A stretch of 64,000 nt of DNA from Thioclava electrotropha. Lineage in GTDB: Bacteria > Pseudomonadota > Alphaproteobacteria > Rhodobacterales > Rhodobacteraceae. The notes below the pieces were generated by a model. The model was not told the origin of the DNA, made no database searches, and saw only the letters and a program-made list of their open reading frames with translations. Below, one piece after another: positions 55,859 through 64,000 of this stretch. Each line of letters opens with the position of its first letter. Position 1 is the stretch's first letter. Both the position numbers and the translations under genes were made by a program. The stretch spans positions 910,001 through 974,000 of the forward strand of contig NZ_CP053562.1 in assembly GCF_002085925.2 (NCBI RefSeq). The letters are read 5' to 3'.

Positions 55859-56332
55859 ATGAAATTGAAAATCAACGGCAAGTCCGTCGACGTGCAGTCC
55901 GGCCCGGACACCCCGCTCCTTTGGGTGATCCGCGATGAGCTTGGCATGACCGGCACGAAATTCGGCTGCGGGATCGCACAATGCGGCGCCTGTTCGGTGC
56001 TGCTTGATGGCACGGTTCAGCGCAGCTGTGTCCTGCCCGTCAGTGCCGTCGGCGACAGCGAAGTGACCACCATCGAAGAGATCGAGAACGACCCCGTCGG
56101 CAAGCGTGTCGTCGAGGCCTGGGTCGACAAGGAAGTGCCGCAATGCGGCTATTGCCAGTCGGGACAGGTGATGGCGGCGACCTCGCTGCTGAAGTCGAAC
56201 GACAAGCCCACCGAAGATGACATCACGGCAGCTATGACCAACCTGTGCCGCTGCGGCACCTATAACGCGATCAACGACACGATCGCCTCGATTGCCGGTA
56301 CCGATGCAGCGAAAGCGGGGGACGCGCAATGA
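55859..56332 (+). CDS. iorA: Isoquinoline 1-oxidoreductase-like Fe-S subunit (alpha)
   Basis: A 157-residue protein with two [2Fe-2S] clusters: plant-type Cys37, Cys42, Cys45 and Cys57 (FGCGIAQCGACSVLLDG), and the C-terminal cluster in QCGYCQSGQVMAA and LCRCGTYNAI. It passes electrons from the molybdenum subunit of a xanthine-dehydrogenase-family hydroxylase. GAGGAGG lies 6 nt upstream. It overlaps the large subunit by 4 nt. Confidence 0.92.
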   Translation: MKLKINGKSVDVQSGPDTPLLWVIRDELGMTGTKFGCGIAQCGACSVLLDGTVQRSCVLPVSAVGDSEVTTIEEIENDPVGKRVVEAWVDKEVPQCGYCQSGQVMAATSLLKSNDKPTEDDITAAMTNLCRCGTYNAINDTIASIAGTDAAKAGDAQ

Positions 56333-58596
56333 ACGACCACGATCCCAAAATCTCCGATCCCGGCTACCCGACCGGCGCGCCCGAGAACGTCTCGCGCCGC
56401 CGCTTCCTGCTGGCCTCGGCTGGCATCACCGCGGGTTCGCTCGTGCTGGGCTTCGGCCTGAGCGTCGCGCCCAACAAAGCCGCGGCCGCCGCCGCGAAGG
56501 ACATGCCGCCCGGCTCGAACGTTCCGGCCTTCCTCGAGCTGCGCAAAGACGGCAAGGTCCGCCTGCTGAGCCCGTTCAACGAGGGCGGCCAAGGTGTCTT
56601 CACCGCGATGGCGCAGATCGTGGGCGAGGAAATGGACGTGGCCCCCGATAGCTTCATTGTCGAGAACGCGCCTGCGGGCAGCGATTACCTCGTGGTCTAT
56701 GGCAAGATGCGGATCACCGGCGGCTCGATGTCGGTGCGCACCAGCTACGACACGATGCGCAAGCTCGGTGCGGCGGCACGGCAGATGATGCTCGAAGCGG
56801 CGGCGAAGAAGCTTGACGCGCCGGTCTCTGACCTCTCGACCGAGCCGGGCAAGGTGGTCCACAAGGCCTCCGGCAAGTCGCTGGGCTATGGCGAACTGGC
56901 GGGCGATGCGCTCGACCAGGAGGTGCCGAGCCCCGACTCCGTGACGCTGAAAGACCCGAAAGACTTCAAGTGGATCGGCGAGCCGGTGAAACGCGTCGAT
57001 GTCTACGAGAAATCGACCGGCAAGGCGATCTATGCGATGGATGCCAAGGTCGACGGCATGCTCCACGCCGCCGTCCAGCACGCGCCGCGTCTGGGCCTGA
57101 AGCCCGGCGACATCAGCAACCTCGATAAGGTGAAGGGCATGGCCGGCGTCATGTCGGTGCACAAGCTCGACGGGGCGGTGGCTGTCGTGGCCGAGCGCTT
57201 CTGGGATGCGAAAACGGCGGTCGAAGCTGCCAAGGTCGACTGGCAGGAGCCGAGCGAGGACGAGAAGTCCAAGATCCGCTACATGCCCGCCGATTTCTCG
57301 ACCGAGGAGTTCGCCAAGCAACTGGCCAATACCAAGGGCGACGGCACCGAGGCCGAGAGCGAGGGCGACATCACCTCGGGCTTCGAGGGCGCGGCCAAGA
57401 CGGTCGATGCGACCTATCAGAGCCAATATCTGCACCACGCCCAGATCGAGCCTGCCTCGACGCTGGCGCGGTTCAACGAGGATGGCACGCTCGACATCTG
57501 GCTGCCCAATCAGGCGCCCGAGCAGTTCCAGGCTCAGATCGCGGATGCGGCCGGGATCAAGCCTGAGCAGGTGAAGGTCAACTCGCCGATGCTCGGTGGC
57601 TTCTTCGGGCGGCACTTCCTCTATCCGGCGGCGAACCCCTTCCCGCAGGCGGTCCAGCTTGCGAAAGAGGTCGGCAAGCCGATCAAGGTGATCTGGACGC
57701 GCGAGCAGGAGTTCCTGCGCGATCCGCTGCGCCCGATGGCAGCGGTGCGCTTCCGTGGTGCGCTGGACGAGCAGGGCATGCCGGTGGCGCTGGAGGCGAT
57801 CTCTGCCTGTGAAGGCCCGACCGAGGCGCTCAACGGCCACAACCCCGACAAGGTCGACGCGATGGCCGTCGAAGGGCTGACCGGCAAGAGCTACGCGATC
57901 CCGAACCGCCGCATTGCGCAGAACTTTGTCGAGAACCCGACCTCGCTCGCCTATTGGCGTTCGGTCGGCCATTCGATGAACGACTTCTTCTATGAAGCCT
58001 TCCTCGATGAGATGGCCGATGCGGGCGGTCAGGACCCCTATGAGCTGCGCATGAAGCTGCTCGAAGGGAACGAGCGTCTGACCAATCTGCTCAAAGCCGT
58101 GGGCGATCTGTCGGGCGGCTGGAAGCGCGGTCCCTTCGATGCCGAGGACGGCACTCGCCGCGCCCGTGGTGTCGCGATGGCGTCGCCCTTCGGCAGCGAG
58201 GCGGCGGCGATTGCCGAAGTCTCGATTCAGGACGGTCAGATCGTCGTGCATGACATCTGGGACGTGCTCGATCCGGGCAGCATCGTGAACCCGGCGATCA
58301 TCAAGGCGCAGATCATGGGGGCCGCGACGCTCGGCACCTCCGAGGCGCTGATCGAAGAGGTCGCCTACAAGAACGGCGAGCCGACCGCGCGCAACTTCGA
58401 CTACTACCCGATCCTTGGTGGGGCGCGGGCGCCGCGCATCCATGCGAAGGTGATCGAGAGCGGCGCGAAGATGGGCGGCGTGGGCGAGCCGCCGCTGCCC
58501 GCCGTGCCGCCGGCGATCGCGAATGCGGTCTCGGTGCTGACCGGGCAGCGCGTGCGTTCGATGCCGATGGACAAGCTCGACCTGAAGAAGGGCTGA
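56329..58596 (+). CDS. iorB: Isoquinoline 1-oxidoreductase-like molybdopterin subunit (beta)
   Basis: A 755-residue molybdenum-cofactor subunit that hydroxylates an N-heterocycle or aldehyde. A Tat signal (SRRRFLLASAGITAGSLVLG) shows export as in IorB-type enzymes; the Fe-S subunit has none and probably goes along. Moco-contact segments include PFNEGGQGVFTAMAQIVGEE, PMLGGFFGRHFLYPAANPFP and GAKMGGVGEPPLPAVPPAIA, the last holding the active-site Glu. There is no FAD subunit, also as in IorAB. Substrate is unknown; electrons probably go to a cytochrome. A terminator follows the gene. Confidence 0.92.
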   Translation: MNDHDPKISDPGYPTGAPENVSRRRFLLASAGITAGSLVLGFGLSVAPNKAAAAAAKDMPPGSNVPAFLELRKDGKVRLLSPFNEGGQGVFTAMAQIVGEEMDVAPDSFIVENAPAGSDYLVVYGKMRITGGSMSVRTSYDTMRKLGAAARQMMLEAAAKKLDAPVSDLSTEPGKVVHKASGKSLGYGELAGDALDQEVPSPDSVTLKDPKDFKWIGEPVKRVDVYEKSTGKAIYAMDAKVDGMLHAAVQHAPRLGLKPGDISNLDKVKGMAGVMSVHKLDGAVAVVAERFWDAKTAVEAAKVDWQEPSEDEKSKIRYMPADFSTEEFAKQLANTKGDGTEAESEGDITSGFEGAAKTVDATYQSQYLHHAQIEPASTLARFNEDGTLDIWLPNQAPEQFQAQIADAAGIKPEQVKVNSPMLGGFFGRHFLYPAANPFPQAVQLAKEVGKPIKVIWTREQEFLRDPLRPMAAVRFRGALDEQGMPVALEAISACEGPTEALNGHNPDKVDAMAVEGLTGKSYAIPNRRIAQNFVENPTSLAYWRSVGHSMNDFFYEAFLDEMADAGGQDPYELRMKLLEGNERLTNLLKAVGDLSGGWKRGPFDAEDGTRRARGVAMASPFGSEAAAIAEVSIQDGQIVVHDIWDVLDPGSIVNPAIIKAQIMGAATLGTSEALIEEVAYKNGEPTARNFDYYPILGGARAPRIHAKVIESGAKMGGVGEPPLPAVPPAIANAVSVLTGQRVRSMPMDKLDLKKG

Positions 58597-58620
58597 GCCC
58601 GTCCAGACGGAGAGAATTGG

Positions 58621-58648
58621 GGGAGGCGGCGCGATCCGCCTCCCTTTT
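58621..58648 (+). terminator. Terminator between iorB and the MarR gene
   Basis: GGGAGGCGG and CCGCCTCCC form a 9-bp stem with a 6-nt loop followed by TTTT, 25 nt past the iorB stop. Confidence 0.85.
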
Positions 58649-59079
58649 CAGTCCTGCGGGGCGACCGCCTTGCGGGCAAGCGCGATGAACTGCGCGGCCT
58701 CCTCCTCGCTCAACCCTTCCAGGATTTCCGCCTGCAGCCGCGTCACCACGGGCCGCGCGCCCTCCAGTGCGGCTGCCCCCTCGGGCGTCAGATGCAGGCT
58801 GCGCGCGCGCCGATCCGTCTCGCTGACGGCCCGCGCGACAAGCCCCTTCTGCACCAGCCGCTTCACCACGTCGCCGATCGTCGCGCGGTCATAGGCGATG
58901 CGCGCGGCCAGCTGCGCCTGATCCATTCCCGGCTCACGCGACAGAGCGTCGAGCGCCGCGAATTGCACCGAGGTCAGTTCCACCGGGGCGTCCTTGATCC
59001 GCTTCTGGAACACCGCCGTCGAACGCTGGTTCAGCCGCCGGATCAGGTGGCCGGGCATGGTCTCAAATTCGTTCGGCAT
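58648..59079 (-). CDS. MarR-family transcriptional regulator
   Basis: A 143-residue winged-helix regulator: VQFAALDALSREPGMDQAQL, LAARIAYDRATIGDVVKRLV (recognition helix) and GLVARAVSETDRRARSLHLT (wing). It is divergent from the MobA-like gene with two similar palindromes between them. In Comamonas the MarR-type MobR represses mobA and is released by 3-hydroxybenzoate; the same logic is likely here. GGAG lies about 8 nt before the ATG. Confidence 0.92.
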   Translation of the reverse strand: MPNEFETMPGHLIRRLNQRSTAVFQKRIKDAPVELTSVQFAALDALSREPGMDQAQLAARIAYDRATIGDVVKRLVQKGLVARAVSETDRRARSLHLTPEGAAALEGARPVVTRLQAEILEGLSEEEAAQFIALARKAVAPQD

Positions 59080-59109
59080 GGGATGCGCTCCGGGTCTTCT
59101 GTGATTTAG

Positions 59110-59123
59110 GTAAGTGTACTTAC
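59110..59123. promoter_or_regulatory. MarR operator candidate 1: GTAAGT-GT-ACTTAC
   Basis: An inverted repeat with 6-bp arms in the MarR/mobA divergent promoter region, sharing its core TAAGTRTACWTA with the second site at 59157. Confidence 0.6.
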
Positions 59124-59156
59124 TATATTGACGCCGCGCCAGCCTTTCCGCTAATG

Positions 59157-59170
59157 ATAAGTATACATAT
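59157..59170. promoter_or_regulatory. MarR operator candidate 2: ATAAGTATACATAT
   Basis: An imperfect 14-bp palindrome (12 of 14 symmetric) just before the mobA ribosome-binding site. It matches site 1 in core sequence and is 47 nt from it. Confidence 0.6.
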
Positions 59171-59188
59171 CAATTGGGAGGGCGCGCT

Positions 59189-61072
59189 ATGCAGTTTCAT
59201 CTGAACGGGTTCACTACCGGCGATCCGGCCATCGCGCCGCGTCATCCGCAGGCGGGGGAGACGCTCGACACGGTCGATGTGCTGATCGTCGGCTGCGGCC
59301 CGGCAGGGCTGACCCTTGCGGCGCAGCTTGCAGCCTTCCCCGAGATTTCCGTGCGCATCACCGAGCGCAAACCCGGCCCGCTCGAAGTCGGGCAGGCGGA
59401 TGGCATCGCCTGCCGCTCGGTCGAGATGTTCGAGGCCTTCGGGTTCGCCGAGAAGGTGATGAAAGAGGGTTATTGGGTGAACGAGGTCGCCTTCTGGCGG
59501 CCCGGTGCGCAAGGCGAGGGGCTGCAACGGGCCGACCGGATTCAGGACGTGGCCGATGATCTCTCAGAGATGCCGCATGTCATCCTCAATCAGGCGCGGG
59601 TCCATGATTTCTACCTCGAGAAGATGCAAAACGGTGCACGCCGTCTGACCCCGGATTACGATCGCGCGCTGACCACGCTCACCCGCACCGACGATCCCGA
59701 TTACCCGCTCGTCGCGACATTCGACTGCCTCGATGCGCCGGGCGAGACCGAGACGATCCGCGCGCGCTATGTCGTCGGCTGCGACGGTGCGCGCAGCACG
59801 GTGCGCAAATCCATCGGGCACGAATTGCACGGCGAATCCGCGCGCCAGCTTTGGGGCGTGATGGATGTGCTGCCGGTCACCGATTTTCCCGATATCCGGC
59901 TCAAGGCGGCGATCCAGTCGGCAACCGAGGGCAGCATCCTGATCATCCCGCGCGAGGGCGGCTATCTGGTGCGGCTCTATATCGAGCTCGACGCGCTGCA
60001 TGGCGACGAGCGCGCCGCGGATCGCAATGTCAGCGCCGAGATGCTGATCGAGAAGGCGCAGGCCATCCTTGCCCCCTATACGCTGGAGGTTAAGGAGGTC
60101 GCGTGGTGGTCGGCCTATGAGATCGGCCAGCGTGTGTGCGACGGGTTCGACGACAGCGACAGGGGCGGGAACGGCGCGTCCGAGCCGCGTATCTTCATCG
60201 CGGGTGACGCCTGCCACACCCATAGCCCGAAGGCGGGGCAGGGGATGAACGTCTCGATGGCCGACACGTTCAACCTCGGCTGGAAAGTGGCCGCCGTGCT
60301 GCGCGGACAGGCGCGGCCCGAGCTTCTGCAGAGCTATTCGGAGGAGCGGCAGGCCAAGGCGCAGGAATTGATCGATTTCGACCGCGACATGGCGCGGCTG
60401 TTCAGCGCGAAGCCGCAGACCAAGGAGGAAGAGGCGCAGTTTCAGGCCTATTTCCAGAAGCACGGGCGCTATACCGCCGGGGTCGAGACGCAATACGCGC
60501 CGGGGCTTCTGATCGGCGACGCGGCGCATCAGGCGCTGGCCGCCGGGCAGATCGTGGGCAAGCGCTTCCACTCCGCGCCGGTGGTGCGTTTGGCGGATGC
60601 GAAGCCGGTTCAGCTGGGACATGCGTTCAAGGCGGATGGGCGCTGGCGGCTTCTGGCGTTTGCGCCGACGGAAGACACCGGCGAGGCGGGCGGGGCGATC
60701 GCGCAGCTATGCGACCGGCTCGATGGGCCGGAGGAGCTGCTTCATCGCTTCACGCCGGAGGGCACGGATATCGACAGCGTCATCGACCTGCGCGCGGTCT
60801 TCCAGACGCCCCATCGCGAGATGCGCATCGAGGCACTGCCCGCGCTCCTGCGTCCCAAGAAGGGGCGCTACGGGCTGGTCGATTACGAGAAGGCCTTCTG
60901 TCCCGCCGTCACCGGCCCGGACATATTCGATCTGCGCGGCATCAACCGGGCGCAGGGCGCCTTGCTGGTGCTGCGGCCCGATCAATATGTTGCGCAGGTC
61001 TTGCCGCTCGATGCGGTGGATGCGGTCGCGGATTTCTTCGACCGCATCCTGATCCCGCAATCGGCAGGCTGA
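59189..61072 (+). CDS. mobA: FAD monooxygenase, 3-hydroxybenzoate 4-monooxygenase (MobA)-like
   Basis: A 627-residue phenol-hydroxylase-type flavoprotein. FAD motifs: VDVLIVGCGPAGLTLAAQLA, GCDGARSTVRKSIGHEL (the DG motif) and RIFIAGDACHTHSPKAGQGM (the GD motif). A thioredoxin-like C-terminal domain starts near residue 450. The beginning MQFHLNGFTTGDPAI matches 3-hydroxybenzoate 4-hydroxylase, which makes protocatechuate using NADPH and O2. ATG 59189 has GGGAGG about 8 nt upstream. The next gene, convergent, is a beta-hydroxyacid dehydrogenase. Ring-cleavage genes are not in the window. Confidence 0.88.
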   Translation: MQFHLNGFTTGDPAIAPRHPQAGETLDTVDVLIVGCGPAGLTLAAQLAAFPEISVRITERKPGPLEVGQADGIACRSVEMFEAFGFAEKVMKEGYWVNEVAFWRPGAQGEGLQRADRIQDVADDLSEMPHVILNQARVHDFYLEKMQNGARRLTPDYDRALTTLTRTDDPDYPLVATFDCLDAPGETETIRARYVVGCDGARSTVRKSIGHELHGESARQLWGVMDVLPVTDFPDIRLKAAIQSATEGSILIIPREGGYLVRLYIELDALHGDERAADRNVSAEMLIEKAQAILAPYTLEVKEVAWWSAYEIGQRVCDGFDDSDRGGNGASEPRIFIAGDACHTHSPKAGQGMNVSMADTFNLGWKVAAVLRGQARPELLQSYSEERQAKAQELIDFDRDMARLFSAKPQTKEEEAQFQAYFQKHGRYTAGVETQYAPGLLIGDAAHQALAAGQIVGKRFHSAPVVRLADAKPVQLGHAFKADGRWRLLAFAPTEDTGEAGGAIAQLCDRLDGPEELLHRFTPEGTDIDSVIDLRAVFQTPHREMRIEALPALLRPKKGRYGLVDYEKAFCPAVTGPDIFDLRGINRAQGALLVLRPDQYVAQVLPLDAVDAVADFFDRILIPQSAG

Positions 61073-61079
61073 GGGCGCG

Positions 61080-61940
61080 TCAGTCGCGGTTCACCTGCAC
61101 GACGCCGGTCATGTTCTCTGCGCCATGACCGGCCTCGCTGGCCCGCGCGAAGAGGCGTTTCGCGGCCTCGGTCATCGGCATCCGTGCGTCCCCGCCCTCG
61201 GCGATGGCATAGCGGAAGTCCTTCGAGATCAGATCGACCGGGAATTGCGGCGTGAAATCCGAGCGCTCCATCGTGCCGGTGATATAGGGCGCGTTCTGCG
61301 TCCAGATCGGGGTGGAGGACAGCGCCTCCAGCGCGAGATCGATATCCATGCCGCCGCGCTCCAGCATCGGAATGATCTCGGCCCAAGCGGCGACCTGAAC
61401 GCCCAGCATCGCATTCGTCGCAAGCTTCATCCGCGCGCCCATGCCCCAGGTGCCGACATGGTGCTGCGCCTTGGCGAGCGGGTCCAGCACGTCATGCACA
61501 CGGCCTGCGGTCTCGGCCTCACCGCCGAGGAAATAGACCAGCACACCGTTCTCGGCTTGCGGCAGGGTGCCCGAGACCGGCGCTTCGAGAAAGCGTCGCT
61601 GCTGCGCGGTGGCATAGCTGGCGAGCTCTGCCGCCCCCTCGGGCGTGATGGTCGAGCTTTCGATCGCAATGGCCTCTTCGGGCAGCCCGGCGAAGGCACC
61701 GGTCTCGGGGTCGCACCAGACCTCGCGCGAGACCTCGGTGTCGCGCAGCATCGAGATCGTGAACTCGGCCTGTGCTGCGGCGTCGCGCGGGGTGTCGGCC
61801 TGCGTGGCCCCGGCCTCGACGAGCGGCGCGCAGCGCTCCGGCGTCCGGTTCCAGACGATCAGATCGTGGCCCGCATCCATAAGGGTCCGCGCCATCCGCG
61901 AGCCCATCGCGCCCATGCCTAGAAATGCGATCTTTGCCAT
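61080..61940 (-). CDS. 3-hydroxyisobutyrate dehydrogenase-family NAD(P) oxidoreductase
   Basis: A 286-residue beta-hydroxyacid dehydrogenase: IAFLGMGAMGSRMARTLMDA at the N-terminus, substrate motif FLEAPVSGTLPQAENG and the catalytic Lys in GARMKLATNAMLG. Family members act on 3-hydroxyisobutyrate, tartronate semialdehyde or similar acids; the substrate is not resolved. AGGAG lies 6 nt before the ATG at 61940. It is convergent with mobA, 8 nt away. Confidence 0.88.
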   Translation of the reverse strand: MAKIAFLGMGAMGSRMARTLMDAGHDLIVWNRTPERCAPLVEAGATQADTPRDAAAQAEFTISMLRDTEVSREVWCDPETGAFAGLPEEAIAIESSTITPEGAAELASYATAQQRRFLEAPVSGTLPQAENGVLVYFLGGEAETAGRVHDVLDPLAKAQHHVGTWGMGARMKLATNAMLGVQVAAWAEIIPMLERGGMDIDLALEALSSTPIWTQNAPYITGTMERSDFTPQFPVDLISKDFRYAIAEGGDARMPMTEAAKRLFARASEAGHGAENMTGVVQVNRD

Positions 61941-62316
61941 GCTCTGCTCCTGTTTGTGAGGGTGTTGCTGGCCGAATGCGAGGTGCCTTCGCGAAGTTCC
62001 GGGCGTGGTGCGCACATCCCGGTGACCGGGCCGATTTCAGACGCGGCCGCGTTCGTTTGCGAGAAAACGTGAGGGGATATTGAACGCGCATCCCGCGGCC
62101 TTTGTTCCTTGACGATAACGTGCGGTAGCGGGCGGTTGCTGGCCCCGACTGCGGCCCTACCGTCAACCTACGCCACCCCGAATGCGTGAAAGCGTCACGA
62201 TTATGACGAAGGCAGCCACGACCCGACCGCTCCATCCGCGCGATTGCGCGGGGATTGAGGGTCACTGCGCATGGCTGTTGCTTACGCTCCGTTTTTAGCC
62301 CCGGGAGGAGGATGCC
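61941..62316. other. Non-coding divergent region of about 375 nt
   Basis: It holds the upstream regions of the dehydrogenase gene (minus) and the second Tat/GMC pair (plus). A short inverted repeat CGTCA-N6-TGACG lies at 62193-62208. No gene or firm promoter was seen. Confidence 0.4.
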
Positions 62317-63033
62317 ATGAGCCTCGACCGCAGACATTTCCTGATCGCCCTGGCAGGCACCGTGCCACTTGCAAGTTTGACACCCGGTTTCGCCCGCGCC
62401 GCCGATAGCGCCGCGCCCAGCGATGCCTTTCTTTCCGTGAGCCGCGCGATCTGCGGCAATGACAGCCTCTCGAAGGAAACCGCCGCGCGGATCGAGAAGC
62501 TTCTGGCCGGCGCCGATGCAGGCTTTGCCGGCAAGCTGGACGGCCTCGCAAAAGCGTTCGACGGCAAGGACCGCGCCGCCGCGATCGACGGGCTGAGCGA
62601 CGACCAGACCACCTTCGCGCTGAACATCGCGAAGCCGTGGTATCTCGGGTTCACCGGCTCCCCCTCCGCGCGCATCCTGAAAGACGATGCTGAATTCGCG
62701 ACCTTCCTCGAGGCGCAGGCCCTGACGAAGGTGAGCGACATCGTACCCCTGCAGACTTACCCCTCCGGCGGGGCAGGCTGGTGGGAAGCGGTGCCCGAAG
62801 GTGTCGATGCCTCGGACCTTCCCGAGGAGGCCACGAGCTGGGAGTACCAGCCGAAATCCAGCTACGAGCTGCAAGTTCCCGATCCGGCATGGCTGGCCTA
62901 TGCCAAGGGCGAGGCCGACAGCGTCGACGCCGCCCGCAAAGCGCAAGGCGCGGACAGCGGAGACGGCTCCCGAGGTGCCAGTGGCTCGCCGAACCCCGCA
63001 TCCAATTCCGACTCCCAGCAGGAGGCACAGTAA
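62317..63033 (+). CDS. Tat-exported small subunit of a FAD sugar/sorbitol dehydrogenase
   Basis: A 238-residue protein with a twin-arginine signal (LDRRHFLIALAGTVPLASLT) cut after GFARA. The mature part resembles the small subunit of FAD-dependent sorbitol dehydrogenase-type complexes (FLSVSRAICGNDSLSKETAA; IAKPWYLGFTGSP). A low-complexity Ser/Asn/Gln/Gly tail ends it. GGGAGGAGG precedes the ATG. Its TAA overlaps the ATG of the GMC gene, so the pair is coupled, as at 13401-13937. Confidence 0.87.
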   Translation: MSLDRRHFLIALAGTVPLASLTPGFARAADSAAPSDAFLSVSRAICGNDSLSKETAARIEKLLAGADAGFAGKLDGLAKAFDGKDRAAAIDGLSDDQTTFALNIAKPWYLGFTGSPSARILKDDAEFATFLEAQALTKVSDIVPLQTYPSGGAGWWEAVPEGVDASDLPEEATSWEYQPKSSYELQVPDPAWLAYAKGEADSVDAARKAQGADSGDGSRGASGSPNPASNSDSQQEAQ

Positions 63034-64000
63034 TGGCTGATTTCGATGCAGACGTGATTGTGGTCGGGTCGGGCTCGCTCGGCGGTCTGGCCGCGCAGCA
63101 GATCGCACAGGCGGGCCATTCGGTGATCGTGCTGGAGGCAGGCCCCGACATCCCCGATTGGAAAGTCACCGAGAACTGGCGCAACTCGCCGCGCAAGAAC
63201 AACTTCAACGATCCCTTCGGCGATGTGCCCTATGCGCCCAACAGCTTCACGCCGGGCTATGTCGATCCGCATCTGACCGGCGGGCTGGATGTGTTTCCCG
63301 GCACGCTGCGGGTGTTGGGCGGTACGTCGCGGCACTGGACGGCGGCGACGTGGCGGCTCTTGCCCGAGGACATGGCAATGCACTCGACCTATGGCATCGC
63401 CGAGGACTGGCCGATCAGCTACGACGATCTGGAGCCCTTCTACACGCAGGCCGAATACGAGATCGGCGTGAACGGCCAGAAAGGCTTCGACGAGAGCGGT
63501 CTGGGCAAGGGCGAGACCTATCCGCCGCGCTCGAAACCCTATCCGCTGCCGCCCGAGGCGAAACCCTATGCGACCCAGAGGTTGCAGCAGCAGGTGGCGT
63601 CGATGGGGTTCCGCGTCGATATCGCGCCCTCGTCACGGCTGTCGCAACCCTACGATAACCGGCCCGCCTGTATCGGCAACAATATCTGCAACTGGAACTG
63701 CCCGATCGGTGCGAAGCATTCGGGCTATCACGTGGTTCAGAAGATCCGCGATCTGGGCGTCGAGATCCGCACGCAGGCCATCGTCGACAAGATCGAGACC
63801 GGCGACAACGGCAAGATCACGGCGCTCTCCTATATCAATCCCGAAGGCGACCGCACGCGACTGACCGCGAAGATGTTCGTGATCGCCGCGCATGGCTATG
63901 AGACGCCGAAGCTCCTGTTGATGAACGATCTCGCGAACAGCTCCGACATGGTCGGGCGGCGGCTGATGATCCACCCGACGATCGACATGACATGGCTTTC
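63033..64000 (+). CDS. GMC-family FAD dehydrogenase with Fe-S motif (N-terminal part, cut by window edge)
   Basis: The first ~322 residues of a GMC oxidoreductase. FAD motif DVIVVGSGSLGGLAAQQIAQ and VLEAG, then LRVLGGTSRHWTAATWRL. Cys213, Cys219 and Cys223 (CIGNNICNWNC) repeat the C-x5-C-x3-C spacing of the [3Fe-4S] cluster in FAD-glucose dehydrogenase, and numbering is nearly the same as in that enzyme. It has no signal peptide and depends on the Tat subunit just upstream. AGGAGG lies inside the end of the previous gene. Any cytochrome subunit would lie right of the window. Confidence 0.9.
   Translation, partial: MADFDADVIVVGSGSLGGLAAQQIAQAGHSVIVLEAGPDIPDWKVTENWRNSPRKNNFNDPFGDVPYAPNSFTPGYVDPHLTGGLDVFPGTLRVLGGTSRHWTAATWRLLPEDMAMHSTYGIAEDWPISYDDLEPFYTQAEYEIGVNGQKGFDESGLGKGETYPPRSKPYPLPPEAKPYATQRLQQQVASMGFRVDIAPSSRLSQPYDNRPACIGNNICNWNCPIGAKHSGYHVVQKIRDLGVEIRTQAIVDKIETGDNGKITALSYINPEGDRTRLTAKMFVIAAHGYETPKLLLMNDLANSSDMVGRRLMIHPTIDMTWL

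Noticed and set aside
56260..58443. A 727-residue open frame opposite iorB
   Set aside because: Antisense to a well-conserved molybdenum hydroxylase subunit; biased composition, no motifs.
62193..62208. CGTCA-N6-TGACG as an operator for the second Tat/GMC pair
   Set aside because: Arms of 5 bp are expected often by chance in this length of GC-rich DNA, and it lies more than 100 nt from the start codon.

Overview
The window is about 64 kb of dense, high-GC DNA with Rhodobacteraceae-like content: FnrL-type boxes, a small MCHVFAGQD-type ribbon-helix-helix protein, many Tat signals, an N-ATPase operon and an aromatic-ring gene cluster. No rRNA, tRNA, CRISPR array, prophage or insertion sequence was seen, so it reads as ordinary chromosome or chromid rich in metabolic and stress genes.

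Layout, left to right. (1) 1-887: start of a sugar ABC binding protein, cut by the left edge. (2) 975-9036: cation P-type ATPase, acyl-CoA ligase, fused E1 alpha/beta, E2 and an acyl carrier protein, with FNR-type boxes before the first and second genes. (3) 9.4-12.9 kb: small unknown gene, nitrilase-like amidase, cupin, flavin amine oxidase, RHH protein. (4) 12.9-17.2 kb: glyoxalase-like protein, a Tat small subunit plus an Fe-S GMC dehydrogenase, pirin and WrbA. (5) 17.4-20.8 kb: a CPA1 Na+/H+ antiporter with a C-terminal cyclic-nucleotide-binding domain, a tiny lipoprotein and an unknown gene. (6) 20.9-29.2 kb, minus strand: a tightly coupled PotDABC-like uptake operon with diaminopropionate ammonia-lyase and two N-carbamoyl amino acid hydrolases, preceded by an RpiR regulator and a palindromic operator candidate. 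(7) 29.3-36.4 kb, minus strand: an SDR gene followed by a complete N-ATPase operon atpDCQRBEFAG. Its gamma gene is frameshifted as given, and an FNR-type box lies upstream. (8) gnd, then efeUOB iron uptake at 38.2-42.3 kb. (9) An HWE-type histidine kinase, a GT4 glycosyltransferase, a GlgC-like nucleotidyltransferase and a treY-treZ-glgX operon, then catalase, a deaminase and a DUF882 protein. (10) 55.9-61.9 kb: isoquinoline-oxidoreductase-like molybdenum hydroxylase, a MarR regulator with paired operators, a MobA-like hydroxybenzoate monooxygenase and a 3-hydroxyisobutyrate-dehydrogenase-like enzyme. (11) A second Tat small subunit plus Fe-S GMC dehydrogenase pair, cut by the right edge.

The most coherent theme is ion and energy balance at low oxygen. 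Two separate operons (P-ATPase/oxoacid dehydrogenase/ACP and SDR/N-ATPase) carry the same TTGAN-N4-ATCAA-type box. A Na+/H+ antiporter lies between them. Catalase, WrbA, pirin, trehalose synthesis and EfeUOB add stress and iron functions. Family calls come from motifs read by eye; no database search was possible.
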